A model generated the notes under the pieces. That model had not been told where the DNA came from. It saw only the letters and a program-made list of their open reading frames with translations, and ran no database searches. This document shows, one piece after another, positions 10,009-19,215 of a stretch of 64,000 bases of DNA (position 1 is the stretch's first letter; every line of letters starts with the position of its first letter). Where the stretch lies: positions 7,250,152 to 7,314,151 of the forward strand of contig JADCRB010000001.1 of NCBI GenBank assembly GCA_021464245.1, read 5' to 3'. The position numbers and the translations under genes are program-made. The stretch is from Carallia brachiata (Eukaryota; Streptophyta; Magnoliopsida; Malpighiales; Rhizophoraceae).

Positions 10009-10776
10009 GTGAACAAGCTGATCAATGCTGGCTTCATCCGAGAGGTCACCTACCCAACGTGGATTGCCAACATTGTCCCGGTAAGAAAAAAGAATGGACA
10101 ATTGAGAGTATGTGTTAATTTTCGAGATCTTAACAGGGCCTGTCCGAAAGATGACTTTTCATTGCTCATAACGGAGATCACAGTCGATGCAACAAGGAGT
10201 CACGAAGCATTGTCCTTCATGGATGGTTCTTCAGGCTATAACCAAATCAGAATGGCACCAGAGGACGAGGAGTTGACAGCATTCCGCACCCCAAAAGGTA
10301 TATACTGCTACAAAGTTATGCCGTTTGGATTGAAAAATGCTGGCGCCACTTATCAACGTGCTATGCAAAAAATTTTTGATGACATGCTGCACAAGTTTGT
10401 AGAATGTTATGTTGATGACTTAGTTGTAAAGACTAAGAAGCGCAAAGACCACCTCGAGGATCTCAAGACAGTGTTCGAAAGACTTCGGAGGCATCAGCTC
10501 AAAATGAACCCTCTCAAGTGCGCATTCGGTGTCACATCAGGAAAGTTTCTTGGGTTCGTGGTGCGCCATCGTGGAATCGAAGTTGATCAGTCAAAGGTTG
10601 AGGCAATTCAAAAGATGCCTGAACCTAAAAACCTGCACGAGCTGCGAAGTCTACAAGGAAAGCTGGCTACATTCGCCGTTTATCTCCAATTTAGCTGGGA
10701 GATGTCAACCTTTCCATCGGTTGATGAAGAAGGATGTCAACTTCGAGTGGGACGAAGCTTGCAGCAAAGCCTTTGA
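10009..10776 (+). CDS. gypsy reverse transcriptase (5'-truncated, frameshifted at 3')
   Basis: Open frame of 255 codons, plausibly continuing from upstream sequence rather than truly starting at 10009. Recognisable RT blocks in order: FIREVTYPTWIANIVPVRKK (8-28), RVCVNFRDLN (33-42), FMDGSSGYNQI (70-80), FRTPKGIYCYKVMPFGLKNA (92-111) and the catalytic YVDD at residues 134-137 (10408-10419). These are followed by the thumb-like FLGFVV and ELRSLQGKLA. RT copies element RNA to cDNA in the virus-like particle. The end is shifted near 10690; the sequence continues in another frame to the RNase H region at 10837. The RT N-terminus is missing through the deletion upstream. Confidence 0.9.
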   Translation: MNKLINAGFIREVTYPTWIANIVPVRKKNGQLRVCVNFRDLNRACPKDDFSLLITEITVDATRSHEALSFMDGSSGYNQIRMAPEDEELTAFRTPKGIYCYKVMPFGLKNAGATYQRAMQKIFDDMLHKFVECYVDDLVVKTKKRKDHLEDLKTVFERLRRHQLKMNPLKCAFGVTSGKFLGFVVRHRGIEVDQSKVEAIQKMPEPKNLHELRSLQGKLATFAVYLQFSWEMSTFPSVDEEGCQLRVGRSLQQSL

Positions 10777-10836
10777 GAGCATAAAGAAGTACCTTTCCAA
10801 TCCACGGTCCTAGGTGCTCCAATTCAAGGAAAGTCG

Positions 10837-12501
10837 TTGATTCTCTACATTGCAGCGCAGGAAAGATCTTTGGGAGCCTTGCTTGCACGAGCAGGGAAAG
10901 GAAGGTACTACTTGAGCAGAACACTAAACGGTCCGGAGCTGAGTTATTCGCCCATTGAAAAGACATGTCTAGCACTGTTCTTTGCCATTGACAAGCTGAG
11001 GCACTACATGCAAGCTCACACGGTACGTCTCATTGCCAGAGCTGATCCTGTCAAATATATCTTATCTAGACCAATCTTGTCAGGACGACTTGCCAAGTGG
11101 GCAGTAATCCTACAAAGCTACGACATTGTCTACGTGCCTCAAAAAGCAGTCAAAGGACAAGCTCTAGCAGACTTCCTTGCAGATCACCCTGTTTCGTCAA
11201 ATTGGGAGTTCACAGATGATCTTCTAGATGAAGAGGTCTTTTACATTGAGACACTACCACTATGGACGATGTTCTTTGATGGTGCAACGAGGCGTGATGG
11301 TGCTGGTCCCGGCATAGTATTTGTCACTCCTCAACGACAAATACTACCATATGCTATCATTCTCGGTGAGTTATGTTCAAATAATGTTGCTGAATACCAG
11401 GCTTTGATCATTGGTCTTCAAATGGCTGTCGATATGAAGATTCCAACTATAGAAGTCCATGGAGATTCCCAGCTCGTCATCAACCAACTTACAGGATTGT
11501 ATGATGTGAAGAAAGAGGACCTTGCGCCTTACCATCAACGTGCTCGACAGCTAATGGATGAATTTGAAAGCATCACCTTGGAGCATGTGCCTCGACGAGA
11601 AAACACTCAGGCAGACGCGTTGGCTAACCTGGCCACTTCTCTTGCAAAGTCAGAAATCCAGGCTACAGTTGTTGCCGTATGTCAGAAATGGATAGTGCCA
11701 CAGAAGGATGATGAAGAAACTACAGCAGCCAACGCTGTATCTGTACGTCTCGCGGAGGACGAGGATTGGCGCCAACCAATCATTGACTACCTACAGCACG
11801 GGAAGCTGCCTGAAGATCGTCGTCATAAGACAGAAATTCAACGACGAGCTCCCCGCTTCATATATCTCAAGGATGCTCTGTATCGAAGATCTTTTGATGG
11901 AGTTTTGCTTCGTTGCCTAGACAATGAAGAGGCAAAACAAGCTCTCGCTGAAGCACATTCAGGAGTTTGTGGCGGACATCAATCGGGGCCTAAGTTGCAC
12001 TTTCAACTCAGAAGGATGGGATACTACTGGCCAACCATGGTACGTGATTCAATTGAGTTTGCTAAAACCTGTCAAGCTTGTCAATTTCATGCGAATTACA
12101 TACATCAACCACCGGAGCCACTGCATCCAACTGTCTCATCCTGGCCCTTTGAAGCTTGGGGTCTCGACTTAGTGGGGCCCTTGCCAAAGTCATCCCTAGG
12201 TCACCTGTACATCCTCGCAGCAACCGACTACTTCTCAAAATGGGCTGAAGCCATTCCACTTAGAGAGGTAAAGAAGGAGCATGTTGCCAATTTCATCCGG
12301 ACTCAGCTGATCTATCGCTATGGAGTCCCTCGATTCATCATCACTGATAATGGTAAGCAGTTCTACAACAGCTTGATTGACAAGCTGCGAGAAGTTCAAG
12401 TTCAAGCAGTACAAGTCATCCATGTACAATGCCCCAGCAAATGGCTTGGCCGAAGCATTCAACAAGACCTTATGCAACCTATTGCGGAAGGTAGTCTCTA
12501 A
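10837..12501 (+). CDS. gypsy dual RNase H and integrase (broken in integrase core)
   Basis: 554 codons open. Residues 1-118 are the C-terminal part of the RT-linked RNase H (LSYSPIEKTCLALFFAI, ending QALADFLADHP). Residues ~143-270 are a second RNase H with the acidic set D148 (FFDGA), E186 (NVAEYQAL), D210 (HGDSQ) and D260 (QADALA). Integrase follows with the zinc-binding H374, H381, C412, C415 and core Asp residues at D444 (GLDLVGP) and D504 (TDNGKQF). After about residue 515 the frame shifts; the third catalytic residue (Glu in LAEAFNKT, about 12445) is in the next frame. Integrase inserts cDNA into the genome. This copy is inactive. The archaeal-type second RNase H assigns it to the Tat/Ogre branch. 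Confidence 0.9.
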   Translation: MILYIAAQERSLGALLARAGKGRYYLSRTLNGPELSYSPIEKTCLALFFAIDKLRHYMQAHTVRLIARADPVKYILSRPILSGRLAKWAVILQSYDIVYVPQKAVKGQALADFLADHPVSSNWEFTDDLLDEEVFYIETLPLWTMFFDGATRRDGAGPGIVFVTPQRQILPYAIILGELCSNNVAEYQALIIGLQMAVDMKIPTIEVHGDSQLVINQLTGLYDVKKEDLAPYHQRARQLMDEFESITLEHVPRRENTQADALANLATSLAKSEIQATVVAVCQKWIVPQKDDEETTAANAVSVRLAEDEDWRQPIIDYLQHGKLPEDRRHKTEIQRRAPRFIYLKDALYRRSFDGVLLRCLDNEEAKQALAEAHSGVCGGHQSGPKLHFQLRRMGYYWPTMVRDSIEFAKTCQACQFHANYIHQPPEPLHPTVSSWPFEAWGLDLVGPLPKSSLGHLYILAATDYFSKWAEAIPLREVKKEHVANFIRTQLIYRYGVPRFIITDNGKQFYNSLIDKLREVQVQAVQVIHVQCPSKWLGRSIQQDLMQPIAEGSL

Positions 12502-13002
12502 ATCCAAAAGAGATTGGCATGACAGAATTCCGAGGCATTATGGGCGTATCGTACAACTTACCGGACTCCAACACAGGCGACGCCATACTCACTTGTCTAC
12601 GGTGTCGAAGCAATACTGCCGTTGGAAACACAGATTCCATCCTGCGCATGGCTGTTCTGGAAGGACTCACACAGGAGGAGAATGCTCGCCTACGTCTGGA
12701 GTTAGAAGCCCTCGATGAAAGGAGGCTCGAAGCACAACAGCAACTTGAGTGCTACCAAGCCGGCTCACCAACACATTCAACCGCAGGTCCGCCCTCGATC
12801 TTTTCAAGTTGGAGACCTTGTTCTTGCAGTGCGACGGCCCATCAACATGAAGCATCGGCCTGGTGACAAGCTTACTTCCAAATGGGACGGGCCATACTTA
12901 GTGCAGGAGGCCTACACTCACAACGCTTACATGCTGTCAGACCAAGAAGGCGTCCGAATCGGCCCGATCAATGGTAAATTTCTGAAACAGTATTATGTGT
13001 AA
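12502..13002 (+). pseudogene. gypsy integrase C-terminal region (shifted frames)
   Basis: The rest of integrase is spread over frames. The last stretch (12800-13002) ends VGDLVLAV, KLTSKWDGPYLV, LSDQEGVRIGPINGKFLKQYYV and a stop at 13000-13002, a typical end of Tat-type integrase without a chromodomain. Frameshifts lie near 12400, 12540 and 12790. Confidence 0.8.
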
Positions 13003-13330
13003 ATATGTTTTAAAAAAAAATCAAAAAAAAAAAGAAAAAAAATCAAAAAAATAGAAAAAAAAAATCAAAAAGTCAAAAAAAAAAAAATTTACGAAGTCCC
13101 GATCTGAAAGTCCAAGCGAAAATCCAAACCCGAAAATCCAAGCCCAAACACTTGAGCCCAAATCAGAAAACTCAAGCCCGAACCCAAAAATCAAAACCCA
13201 AACACTCAACCCAAATCCAAAAGTCCAAGTCTAGAAGCCCAAACATTCGACCCAAATCCAATCCAAAACCCAAAACCCAAAAATTCCAAGTTCCAGACAC
13301 AATCCAAACCCAAGTTCAAAATCCAATCCA
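13003..13330. repeat. A-rich run and CCCAAAxxTC minisatellite-like tract
   Basis: 13010-13090 is almost pure A with a few T/C. 13095-13325 is an irregular tandem array built from units like 'cccaaatccaaa' and 'aaaatccaagcccaaaca', period about 12-18 bp. It separates pol from the WOX cassette. Confidence 0.75.
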
Positions 13331-13372
13331 ACTCCTGGCCCGCATGAGTATAAACTGTGAACGGCCCAAAAA

Positions 13373-13380
13373 TATAAAAG
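13373..13380 (+). promoter_or_regulatory. internal TATA box upstream of the WOX ORF
   Basis: TATAAAAG lies 96 bp before the ATG at 13469, in a context free of upstream ATGs in the likely leader (13405-13468). It suggests the WOX sequence has, or had, its own promoter independent of the LTR. Confidence 0.5.
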
Positions 13381-13468
13381 CGACGGAGGGTTTGAGTCTG
13401 AAACTCAGCATCAGTCTCAACCGATCTTCACCACATACCAAGACCTTTGCTCCTCTGCCACAAGAAAG

Positions 13469-14091
13469 ATGGAACCAGTTGCAGAACCTCAAGACAAGGG
13501 AGAAGAAAGATCACCCCGCACAAGGTGGCAACCGACCATGGCACAACTGCAAATTTTGGAGGAAGTCTTCCACAACAATGGAGGTATTATCCTAGTGCAT
13601 CTCAAATTTACCAACTTGTCTCACGATTGCGCCCGCTCGGGGCAATCGAAGGAAAAAATGTGTTTTATTGGTTCCAGAATCGGAGAAGCAGGAAGAAACC
13701 AGCACTGAGAACTGCTTCTTCCAAAGAACAGTCTGTCGTTCCGATAGTAAATCCCACTGGTACAGCTTCGCCCTCAAATGAAGCAGGTCCGAGTTCTTCC
13801 ACTGCAATGGTCTCTCCACGGTATGTTCATCAAAGCCGTAGCCCATGGGAGCATGCATGCTGGTCCTGGTGGTCTTACGGAGTCAGCCAAGGGTTCATCC
13901 CTCCTAGATACTTAAGTCTAGGAGGAATTTTTCTAGCAGAAAGGAGTTATTCCGGCGAAACTTTGCCTCTCTTTCCAGAATATTCCGGCAGCATCAACCA
14001 GCTGGAAAGCGACGTCGACGTCGACGTCAACATCATCGGCCCACCAGACGAGGTCGAGCTTGACTTGGAGTTGCATCTCGGGCCCCGCTAG
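13469..14091 (+). pseudogene. WUSCHEL-related homeobox (WOX) ORF inside gypsy element, one frameshift
   Basis: WOX proteins are plant homeodomain transcription factors that control stem-cell niches. From ATG 13469 the frame reads an acidic N-terminus, then the homeodomain start (RTRWQPTMAQLQILEEVFHN, codons ~18-37). One nucleotide is missing near 13583-13586. The adjacent frame continues through SASQIYQLVSRLRPLGAIEG and the recognition helix NVFYWFQNRRSRKK. The latter part encodes a WUS-box (TLPLFP, 13960-13977), a DVDVDV tract, and a C-terminal EAR-like repressor motif (LDLELHL, 14059-14079) before TAG at 14089. IEGKNVFYWFQN plus the WUS-box point to the WUS clade; the tail after the helix is unusual. 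Predicted length is about 207 residues allowing for the lost base. It has no introns. It sits between pol and the 3' LTR, in sense orientation. Confidence 0.85.
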
Positions 14092-14114
14092 GACGGCCGA
14101 CAAGATAAGGTGCA

Positions 14115-14188
14115 ACGACTTTGGCAGCACACGGTAACGACTTCTGCAGCACACGGCAACGACTTCTGCAACACACGGTAACGACTTT
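14115..14188. repeat. 22-bp tandem repeat (3 units plus partial)
   Basis: Units at 14115-14136, 14137-14158 and 14159-14180 share ACGACTTyTGCArCACACGG, followed by a partial unit. They lie just after the WOX stop codon in the element's 3' region. Confidence 0.85.
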
Positions 14189-14310
14189 CGTGTCACGCGT
14201 CAGCCGCTGCCTCTTTTGTCTCTTATGCAGGAAAGGGACGTGACGTCCCTACTCGATTCTGCGTACCTTCTTTTTGACTTTTCAAAAAAAAAAAAATCTT
14301 TATCGTATGT

Positions 14311-14318
14311 ATATATAT
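14311..14318 (+). promoter_or_regulatory. TATA-like box upstream of accessory ORF 2
   Basis: ATATATAT at 14311-14318 is followed by a pyrimidine-rich leader (CTCAGCTCTTCTTTCTC) and an ATG at 14373 in AAAATGGCT context. It looks like a second compact plant gene start within the element. Confidence 0.35.
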
Positions 14319-14372
14319 CTTGCATTCCCGAGTTGTAATACTCACCCCTCAGCTCTTCTTTCTCAAAAGAAA

Positions 14373-14795
14373 ATGGCTAGTCTCTGCACTTGTCTCAGGA
14401 AGTTCTTCGATCAAGAAGTTGGAGGCGCACGAGCTAAGAAAAGAAGGAGTAGTCTTCCTCGAGGGATCCCTAAAAGCCCTCGAAACTCAGTCTCCAACGC
14501 CATCGGTGTCATGGAGTTCCAACTACTCTCCTTAGTTCACATCTACCACAGAGGGATGAGAAGTTGCAATCATCCTAATCTTCCTTTGGATGCGGCGACG
14601 TATAGGGAAGTTCCAACTACTCTCCTTACGTCGAAGCAGACTTGGGAATCATCACTACAGTCAGTCTCTCTGTGTGCCGGTCTTGAAGTTCCAAGGTGCT
14701 GGGCCTTCCTCTTGGGGAGGTTCAAGTTCTTTGCCTACCGGATCATCCTCACCAGAGCTTTGGAACTTCAAAGAACCTTTGTCAGCCTTTGCTAG
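14373..14795 (+). CDS. uncharacterised accessory ORF 2 of gypsy element
   Basis: 140 codons from the ATG at 14373. The N-terminus (MASLCTCLRKFFDQ) is followed by a basic segment (RAKKRRSSLPRG). I recognise no domain. Other frames in the same stretch also look protein-like (14590-14865 contains a Ser/Gly/Pro-rich run with SSLPTGSSSPELWNFKEPLS), so a frameshift is likely. A ~20-bp direct repeat (GTTCCAACTACTCTCCTTA) occurs at about 14516 and 14609. Because it lies between the WOX ORF and the 3' LTR, it may be part of the same captured cassette or an element-specific accessory gene. Confidence 0.35.
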   Translation: MASLCTCLRKFFDQEVGGARAKKRRSSLPRGIPKSPRNSVSNAIGVMEFQLLSLVHIYHRGMRSCNHPNLPLDAATYREVPTTLLTSKQTWESSLQSVSLCAGLEVPRCWAFLLGRFKFFAYRIILTRALELQRTFVSLC

Positions 14796-15022
14796 TTATG
14801 GAAGCTCGAATGCACCTGTAGCTAGAATGTCAATTTTTATATTGGCTTGGCTGCTAACTTTCTGAAGATCGTATCGGATTCCTATTGCGATCCAACAACA
14901 GCAGGCATGGTCAAAGATAGAAGACTCCAAGATTCAATGTTCATCAGGACGTTTCCAAGTTTCAAACTGGACTTCAAGACTCGGTTCGAATCATTTCTGT
15001 AAAATTCTTCTTTACCGACCCT

Positions 15023-15038
15023 TGAAGTGGGGGCATTT
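15023..15038 (+). other. polypurine tract
   Basis: TTGAAGTGGGGGCATT immediately precedes the 3' LTR TG. It is the usual plus-strand primer of plant gypsy elements. Confidence 0.75.
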
Positions 15039-15845
15039 GTAAACATCATTTTCAGAAGAAAAAAAAATGAATGAGTCAATGGTCGGCTGCCAATTTTGAA
15101 TTGGCACGCCGACCCTAAAGAAAATTAAAGAAAAAAAAGATTCATTTCCCATGTGATGTTCACATGGGAAAGGAACCCTATAAATAGGCCCCTGCCCCTC
15201 AGTTCAAAACATATTCAGCAAATCTGTAAACAGAAAAATTCAAAGAATTTGAGAGAAAAAGAAAATTTTGAAAATCTCTTAAGAAAATTTCTCCTTTTCT
15301 TACGTGCTTTTATTCTGCAGTATACTCTCCTAACTCCTTTTTGACAGATATTTCAGGGGTAAGGCCCAAAAAATTTGCTGTTTCCATTTCCAAAGTTATT
15401 TTTAGATTTATATTCTCCGATCGCCCTAAATCTGAATTTATGAGAATATAGATTTGAAAATATCAAATTACTACAAATCCAGCTGGGATTAAACCTCAAA
15501 CGGTCCTCAGCAAAATCCAGGCAGCTCATCTGAGAACAAGTCCCTTCGACCCTCGGTGAAATTAAGTCAGATCGGCTCAGATCAGATCTCTGCGGTTCAT
15601 AACCGTAGTCAAAACGTCTAAATCAGATCCGGTTTCAGTCTACCCAGTTCAAGAAAAAGCTGTGGAAATTATTTCTGTCAAGATCAAGCTCGTGTAGCCC
15701 TTGACCGAGTCAAAAACGGAACACTAATCGGAGGATCTACGGAATCGACCCCACGTAAATTTTCTTTTATTTTACAATTTTTATTTGTAATTTATTTTTG
15801 TATTTTTGAATCTAACTGTTATAAGCTCGAAATTTACGCTTTACA
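15039..15845 (+). repeat. 3' LTR of gypsy element
   Basis: Matches 6956-7764 at about 97%. It ends CTTTACA, followed by GAGTT (target duplication), and copy-B-homologous sequence resumes at 15849. Confidence 0.95.
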
Positions 15846-15849
15846 GAGT

Positions 15850-16140
15850 TATCGGAAGGTTATTTTAGAAACTGATTTTATGGAGGCCCTTCATTTGATT
15901 TCTAGTTAGCTTAACGAGGCTCGCCCACTCGCTTACTGATATCCAAAGTATTAGTGCTCGAGAGTGGCAAATTTCATTTCAACATATATTGAGAGGGAAA
16001 AAAACTCTTGTGTTGATTATCTTGCGAAGGTGGGCGTATACTGTGGTACTGGCAAAACTCTTCTTGAGCATCCTTGAGAAGCTTGGCTTTATTGTTGGCT
16101 GAGGGATCCACCGGGTGCTGTCTTCTTCAAATGTTAGTTT
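15850..16140 (+). pseudogene. LINE RNase H domain remnant, copy A
   Basis: Broken plus-strand frames read VILETDFMEALHLIS, then a NFISTYIEREKNSCVDYLAKVG-like segment (cut here by differences) and LLEHP. These correspond to the C-terminal RNase H domain of plant non-LTR retrotransposons (the conserved Asp near 'ETD' and the 'R..N..AD.LA' helix). Several stops and shifts show it is dead. The gypsy element inserted beside it. Copy B equivalent: 51565-51860. Confidence 0.6.
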
Positions 16141-17532
16141 GTTTCACTATTTTGTTTTTTATTTTTTTCCTTTTCTCAATAAAATGTGCCAAAAAAAAAG
16201 TAAAAAGAAAAATTGATCAGTCAAGTTTCGAAGTGGAGACTCAGGATGATTTTGAGAATTAGGCGCTCAACTTTGAAGAGAGTTCCAGGATGGAGGTCCT
16301 AGGCCTAGCCGAGGGAAAGATTAGAGACAAAGTCAGAAAAAAATTTTAAGAGGGGCAAAATTGATATATATATTTATAATAATAAAATTAATTTATATCA
16401 TGAAAAATAAAAAAGTATATTAATTAGTTTAAATAATAAATATGATAATTATATCTTGTATTTTTTAATGTTATATGTAATTAAATATATATATATATAT
16501 ATATTAATTAATTATTTAGTATTTTTCTCTCGTGTGAATGCACAATATTTTTTTATGATGTTTATTGTTGAAAATATAATTTTTTTAATGTAACTGTTGT
16601 AATTGATAAAATTAAAGCTAATTTTGTCAATAAATACATGTTTAAATATACAGTGTATTTTAGATATTTTTTTCTTTTTTTTGTCGATTATTAATAATTT
16701 CTTTTATTAAAAGATTAATTATTTCTCAAAAGAGTTTATAAAAATAAGAAAAATTTAGTTAAATATTTTTAGAGTAAATAAAATGATTTAAAAAGTACAT
16801 GAGACTCTCACATTTAATTAAATTTGATTTTAAAAAATAAAATAGTAAACTACAAAATTGAAAAAAAAAGCATTTGAAAGAAAATAAAAATGCAATTTGA
16901 AAAAAAAAAACAAAAAGGACGGAAGTTGAAAATTAAAAAAAATAAGAAAATTAAAGAAAAAAAAAAGTGTTTTGACCCGGCGTGCCCTCCGAGGACCAAA
17001 AGCAAACAAAGGATCTAGTTATGCGTAATCCTCAAAAAGAAAAACAAAAAAACCAAAAAAAAAAAGCATTTGATCCTAAAAAATATATGTAAAAACAACC
17101 ATATGTCGCCTCCAACTCGGGAACTTGTTGGGAGGGGGGGGGGGGGGAACTGTCAACTGATTTAAAAAAAAAAAGTTAGTATTTCGGTATTTTGTGTATT
17201 GAATTTTGTTCTGATCAAAATTAAAATTCTTATTTTTTAAACGAAAATTTATATTTTTAAAATATTTTTTATTTTTATATTTTTAAAATATCAATCATCA
17301 TTTTAAAATTAATAACCGCTGTTTATCCTGAAAACAAAATCTAAGACAATTTATCCGAGATATATAACTGTACTCTAAAAGAAAATTAAGTTTTTGGGGG
17401 TGGGGGGTCCCTATGTGCCTTCGTCCTTGGGGAAGATCTGGGCTGCATAACATGCAAGACAAGCAAACCAAGGGGTGCTGGGTGAATACCGGTATTAGCA
17501 CCCTAATTTTTAAGTCAGCATTATGATTGAAT
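16141..17532. other. AT-rich spacer with homopolymers
   Basis: No gene seen. It contains (TA)n near 16487-16503, many A runs, and a 14-15-base G run near 17136-17149. That G run is followed by sequence with no counterpart in copy B (about 17155-17395). A tRNA-derived SINE-like head on the minus strand may lie at 17095-17165 (see 52845-52915). Confidence 0.5.
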
Positions 17533-17776
17533 GGCAAAACAATTTTTTTATGGTGTTTTGGTCATATAATATCCGAAACTTAGAGATTTAATTAAAGCAT
17601 ACGAATGAAACTAAGTTTGGAGAGACTTGAAAAAGCAGGTGATTGGCAGCCACCCTTCAAACATTCGTCTTCAGAATAGCTAAGGATCAGTATCCTCTTT
17701 AGAAATCCTGTGAATTGGCTCTTGAAGAAGAAAAGTTCTCTCCAATTTTTTGAGGACCCAAGAAACATATATATAT
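17533..17776. repeat. dispersed repeat (copy 1 of 3)
   Basis: A ~240-bp segment from 'gcaaaacaattttttta' to 'agaaacatatatat' recurs at 34670-34885 (about 80% identity) and, shortened, at 53826-53998. It has no coding content. It is probably an old non-autonomous transposon or a conserved piece of the duplicated cluster. Confidence 0.65.
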
Positions 17777-18790
17777 ATATATATATATATAAAGGCGGTT
17801 TGCCTACGTAAATTTTGGATCTGAAAATACACAACGATAAAGTTTAGAACTACTACTCGTTAGATACTCCAGCAATGGAGGCACAGGAATGTCAAAAATC
17901 ACTTGCATTGGTCTTGCATTGAAGAGATACACGACGAACTATAAATAGATAAATCCTTTCTGCGTCTACTGGAAACTAAATTCTACTTTCTGCATCTAAT
18001 AAGCAAGTGTAGTTGTCCTGTTGCTTACTCTCCGCTTTTCAAACTGTTATTATTGTGATTGCTATGTTTCTAAACGGGGACTTGCAAATTTTTTGTCTTA
18101 AAACTTTTCACATTTTTACAAATGAGTTTACAATATTTTTGTGTTATTAATTTGGTCCCATATCATGTCTCAAAAAAAAAAAATTGGTCCCATATCTTTA
18201 AATTCTTTTCCAAATACGTCTCTTTTTGAATGTAAATTGGTTAAACCATATCTATAGTTTTGTTTTTATTTTGTAAGAGAAAAGAAGAGAATTTAAGAAA
18301 ATTCTTACATGTACGTATTTAAATTTGTTAGCTTTTTTTGAGGGTGTATTTGGGTAATTTTTATACAGTTTGCATTAGGTCAAATTATGATATCTAACGG
18401 TTTAGCCAATTTTTGTTTATAATTTTAAAAATATGCAAAGATTTAAGACCAAAAATTTGCATACCCCATTTTTAAAGGTCTTTACTATTTTCTTTTTTGG
18501 GTGGGGGGGGGGGGAAGGGTTTCCACTTGGGAATTTGTATTAGTTTTTAATTATGCTACTTAGCCGTGTAGTTTGGTGGTAAAAGTATTGTACTTTTAGG
18601 TGAAATCAATTTTGGACAAACAACAAACGAATATCGATCGGTCGTTTGAATTTCGTTGTGCCACAAAGTCCTACAATTATTCCAACTTCTGGACTAGGGT
18701 CATTTTCTTTTTTTTTTTTTTTTGTTTTTTGTTTTTTGGTTTTTTTGGATTTTGTTGATTTGTCTACATAACTCTAATGCATCTCCAAGA
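17777..18790. other. AT-rich spacer, no gene seen
   Basis: Contains (TA)n at 17767-17790, a G run at about 18507-18518 and T runs near 18712-18750. The part from ~18450 matches 54040 onward in copy B; 17800-18440 has no clear equivalent there. Confidence 0.5.
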
Positions 18791-18799
18791 GTTTCGATA

Positions 18800-18895
18800 T
18801 TCTTGGGCCAGGTTATGGCTTTCGGGCAAGTGATGGTGCACGTGTTTCCATTTGGTATGATAAATGGGTTTTAAACCAGCCTCTATTTTTTCTTT
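18800..18895 (+). pseudogene. LINE reverse-transcriptase-linked zinc-binding region fragment
   Basis: One frame reads YGFRASDGARVSIWYDKWVL. This resembles the conserved 'GDG..V.IW.D.W' block found downstream of RT in plant LINEs. It is a short fragment only. The copy B equivalent is around 54365-54430. Confidence 0.55.
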
Positions 18896-19038
18896 TTTTA
18901 AGGGAAAAACCAGCCTTTATCTTCTTTGGTTCCAAAACCATTTGGAACTCAAGCCACCTTTCTACCATCCAGACTGTAGGTAGCCCTTATATTTTCCTAT
19001 TCGAGAATCGTAAACTACTTATAGTTAGATGCACCCCA

Positions 19039-19070
<32 letters not shown>

Positions 19071-19084
19071 GATTGTTGTCTATT

Positions 19085-19215
19085 AATAGACTATTAGGTG
19101 CTGGAGGATCGGGCAGCATCTTGGGCCCGTTATCTTAATTCAGTCCAAGGGAGGCCTTGTCATCAGCCAACGATTGCTGCGGGCCGCTCCATCGGCATTG
19201 ACTTTAAGCCACCCT
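19085..19215 (-). pseudogene. LINE RNase H N-terminal fragment (minus)
   Basis: The minus frame reads KVNADGAAR.NRW, similar to the 'W.KLNTDGA' start of LINE RNase H. The copy B version (54710-54800) is longer, reading GWLKVNGDGAARSN. Orientation is opposite to the fragment at 18800. Confidence 0.5.

Larger units (their letters stand above)
6956..15845 (+). mobile_element. Ty3/gypsy (Tat/Ogre-type) retrotransposon with a WOX cassette
   Basis: An 8.89 kb element with ~808-bp LTRs (TG...CA), primer binding site, gag, RT, two RNase H domains, integrase, a long 3' accessory region and a polypurine tract. The second RNase H domain after the RT-linked one marks the Tat/Ogre branch of plant gypsy elements. 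The protease and the start of RT appear deleted near 9985. The LTRs differ at about 25 of 807 positions plus small indels (~3%). At a commonly used plant rate of 1.3e-8 per site per year this is roughly one million years. It inserted only in copy A, after the segmental duplication. The 3' accessory region encodes a WUSCHEL-like homeobox protein. Confidence 0.95.

Noticed and set aside
13469..14091. WOX ORF as an ordinary host gene into which the retrotransposon was inserted
   Set aside because: It lies between pol and the 3' LTR. LTRs with matching target duplication bracket it, and the empty site in copy B lacks it, so it moved with the element.
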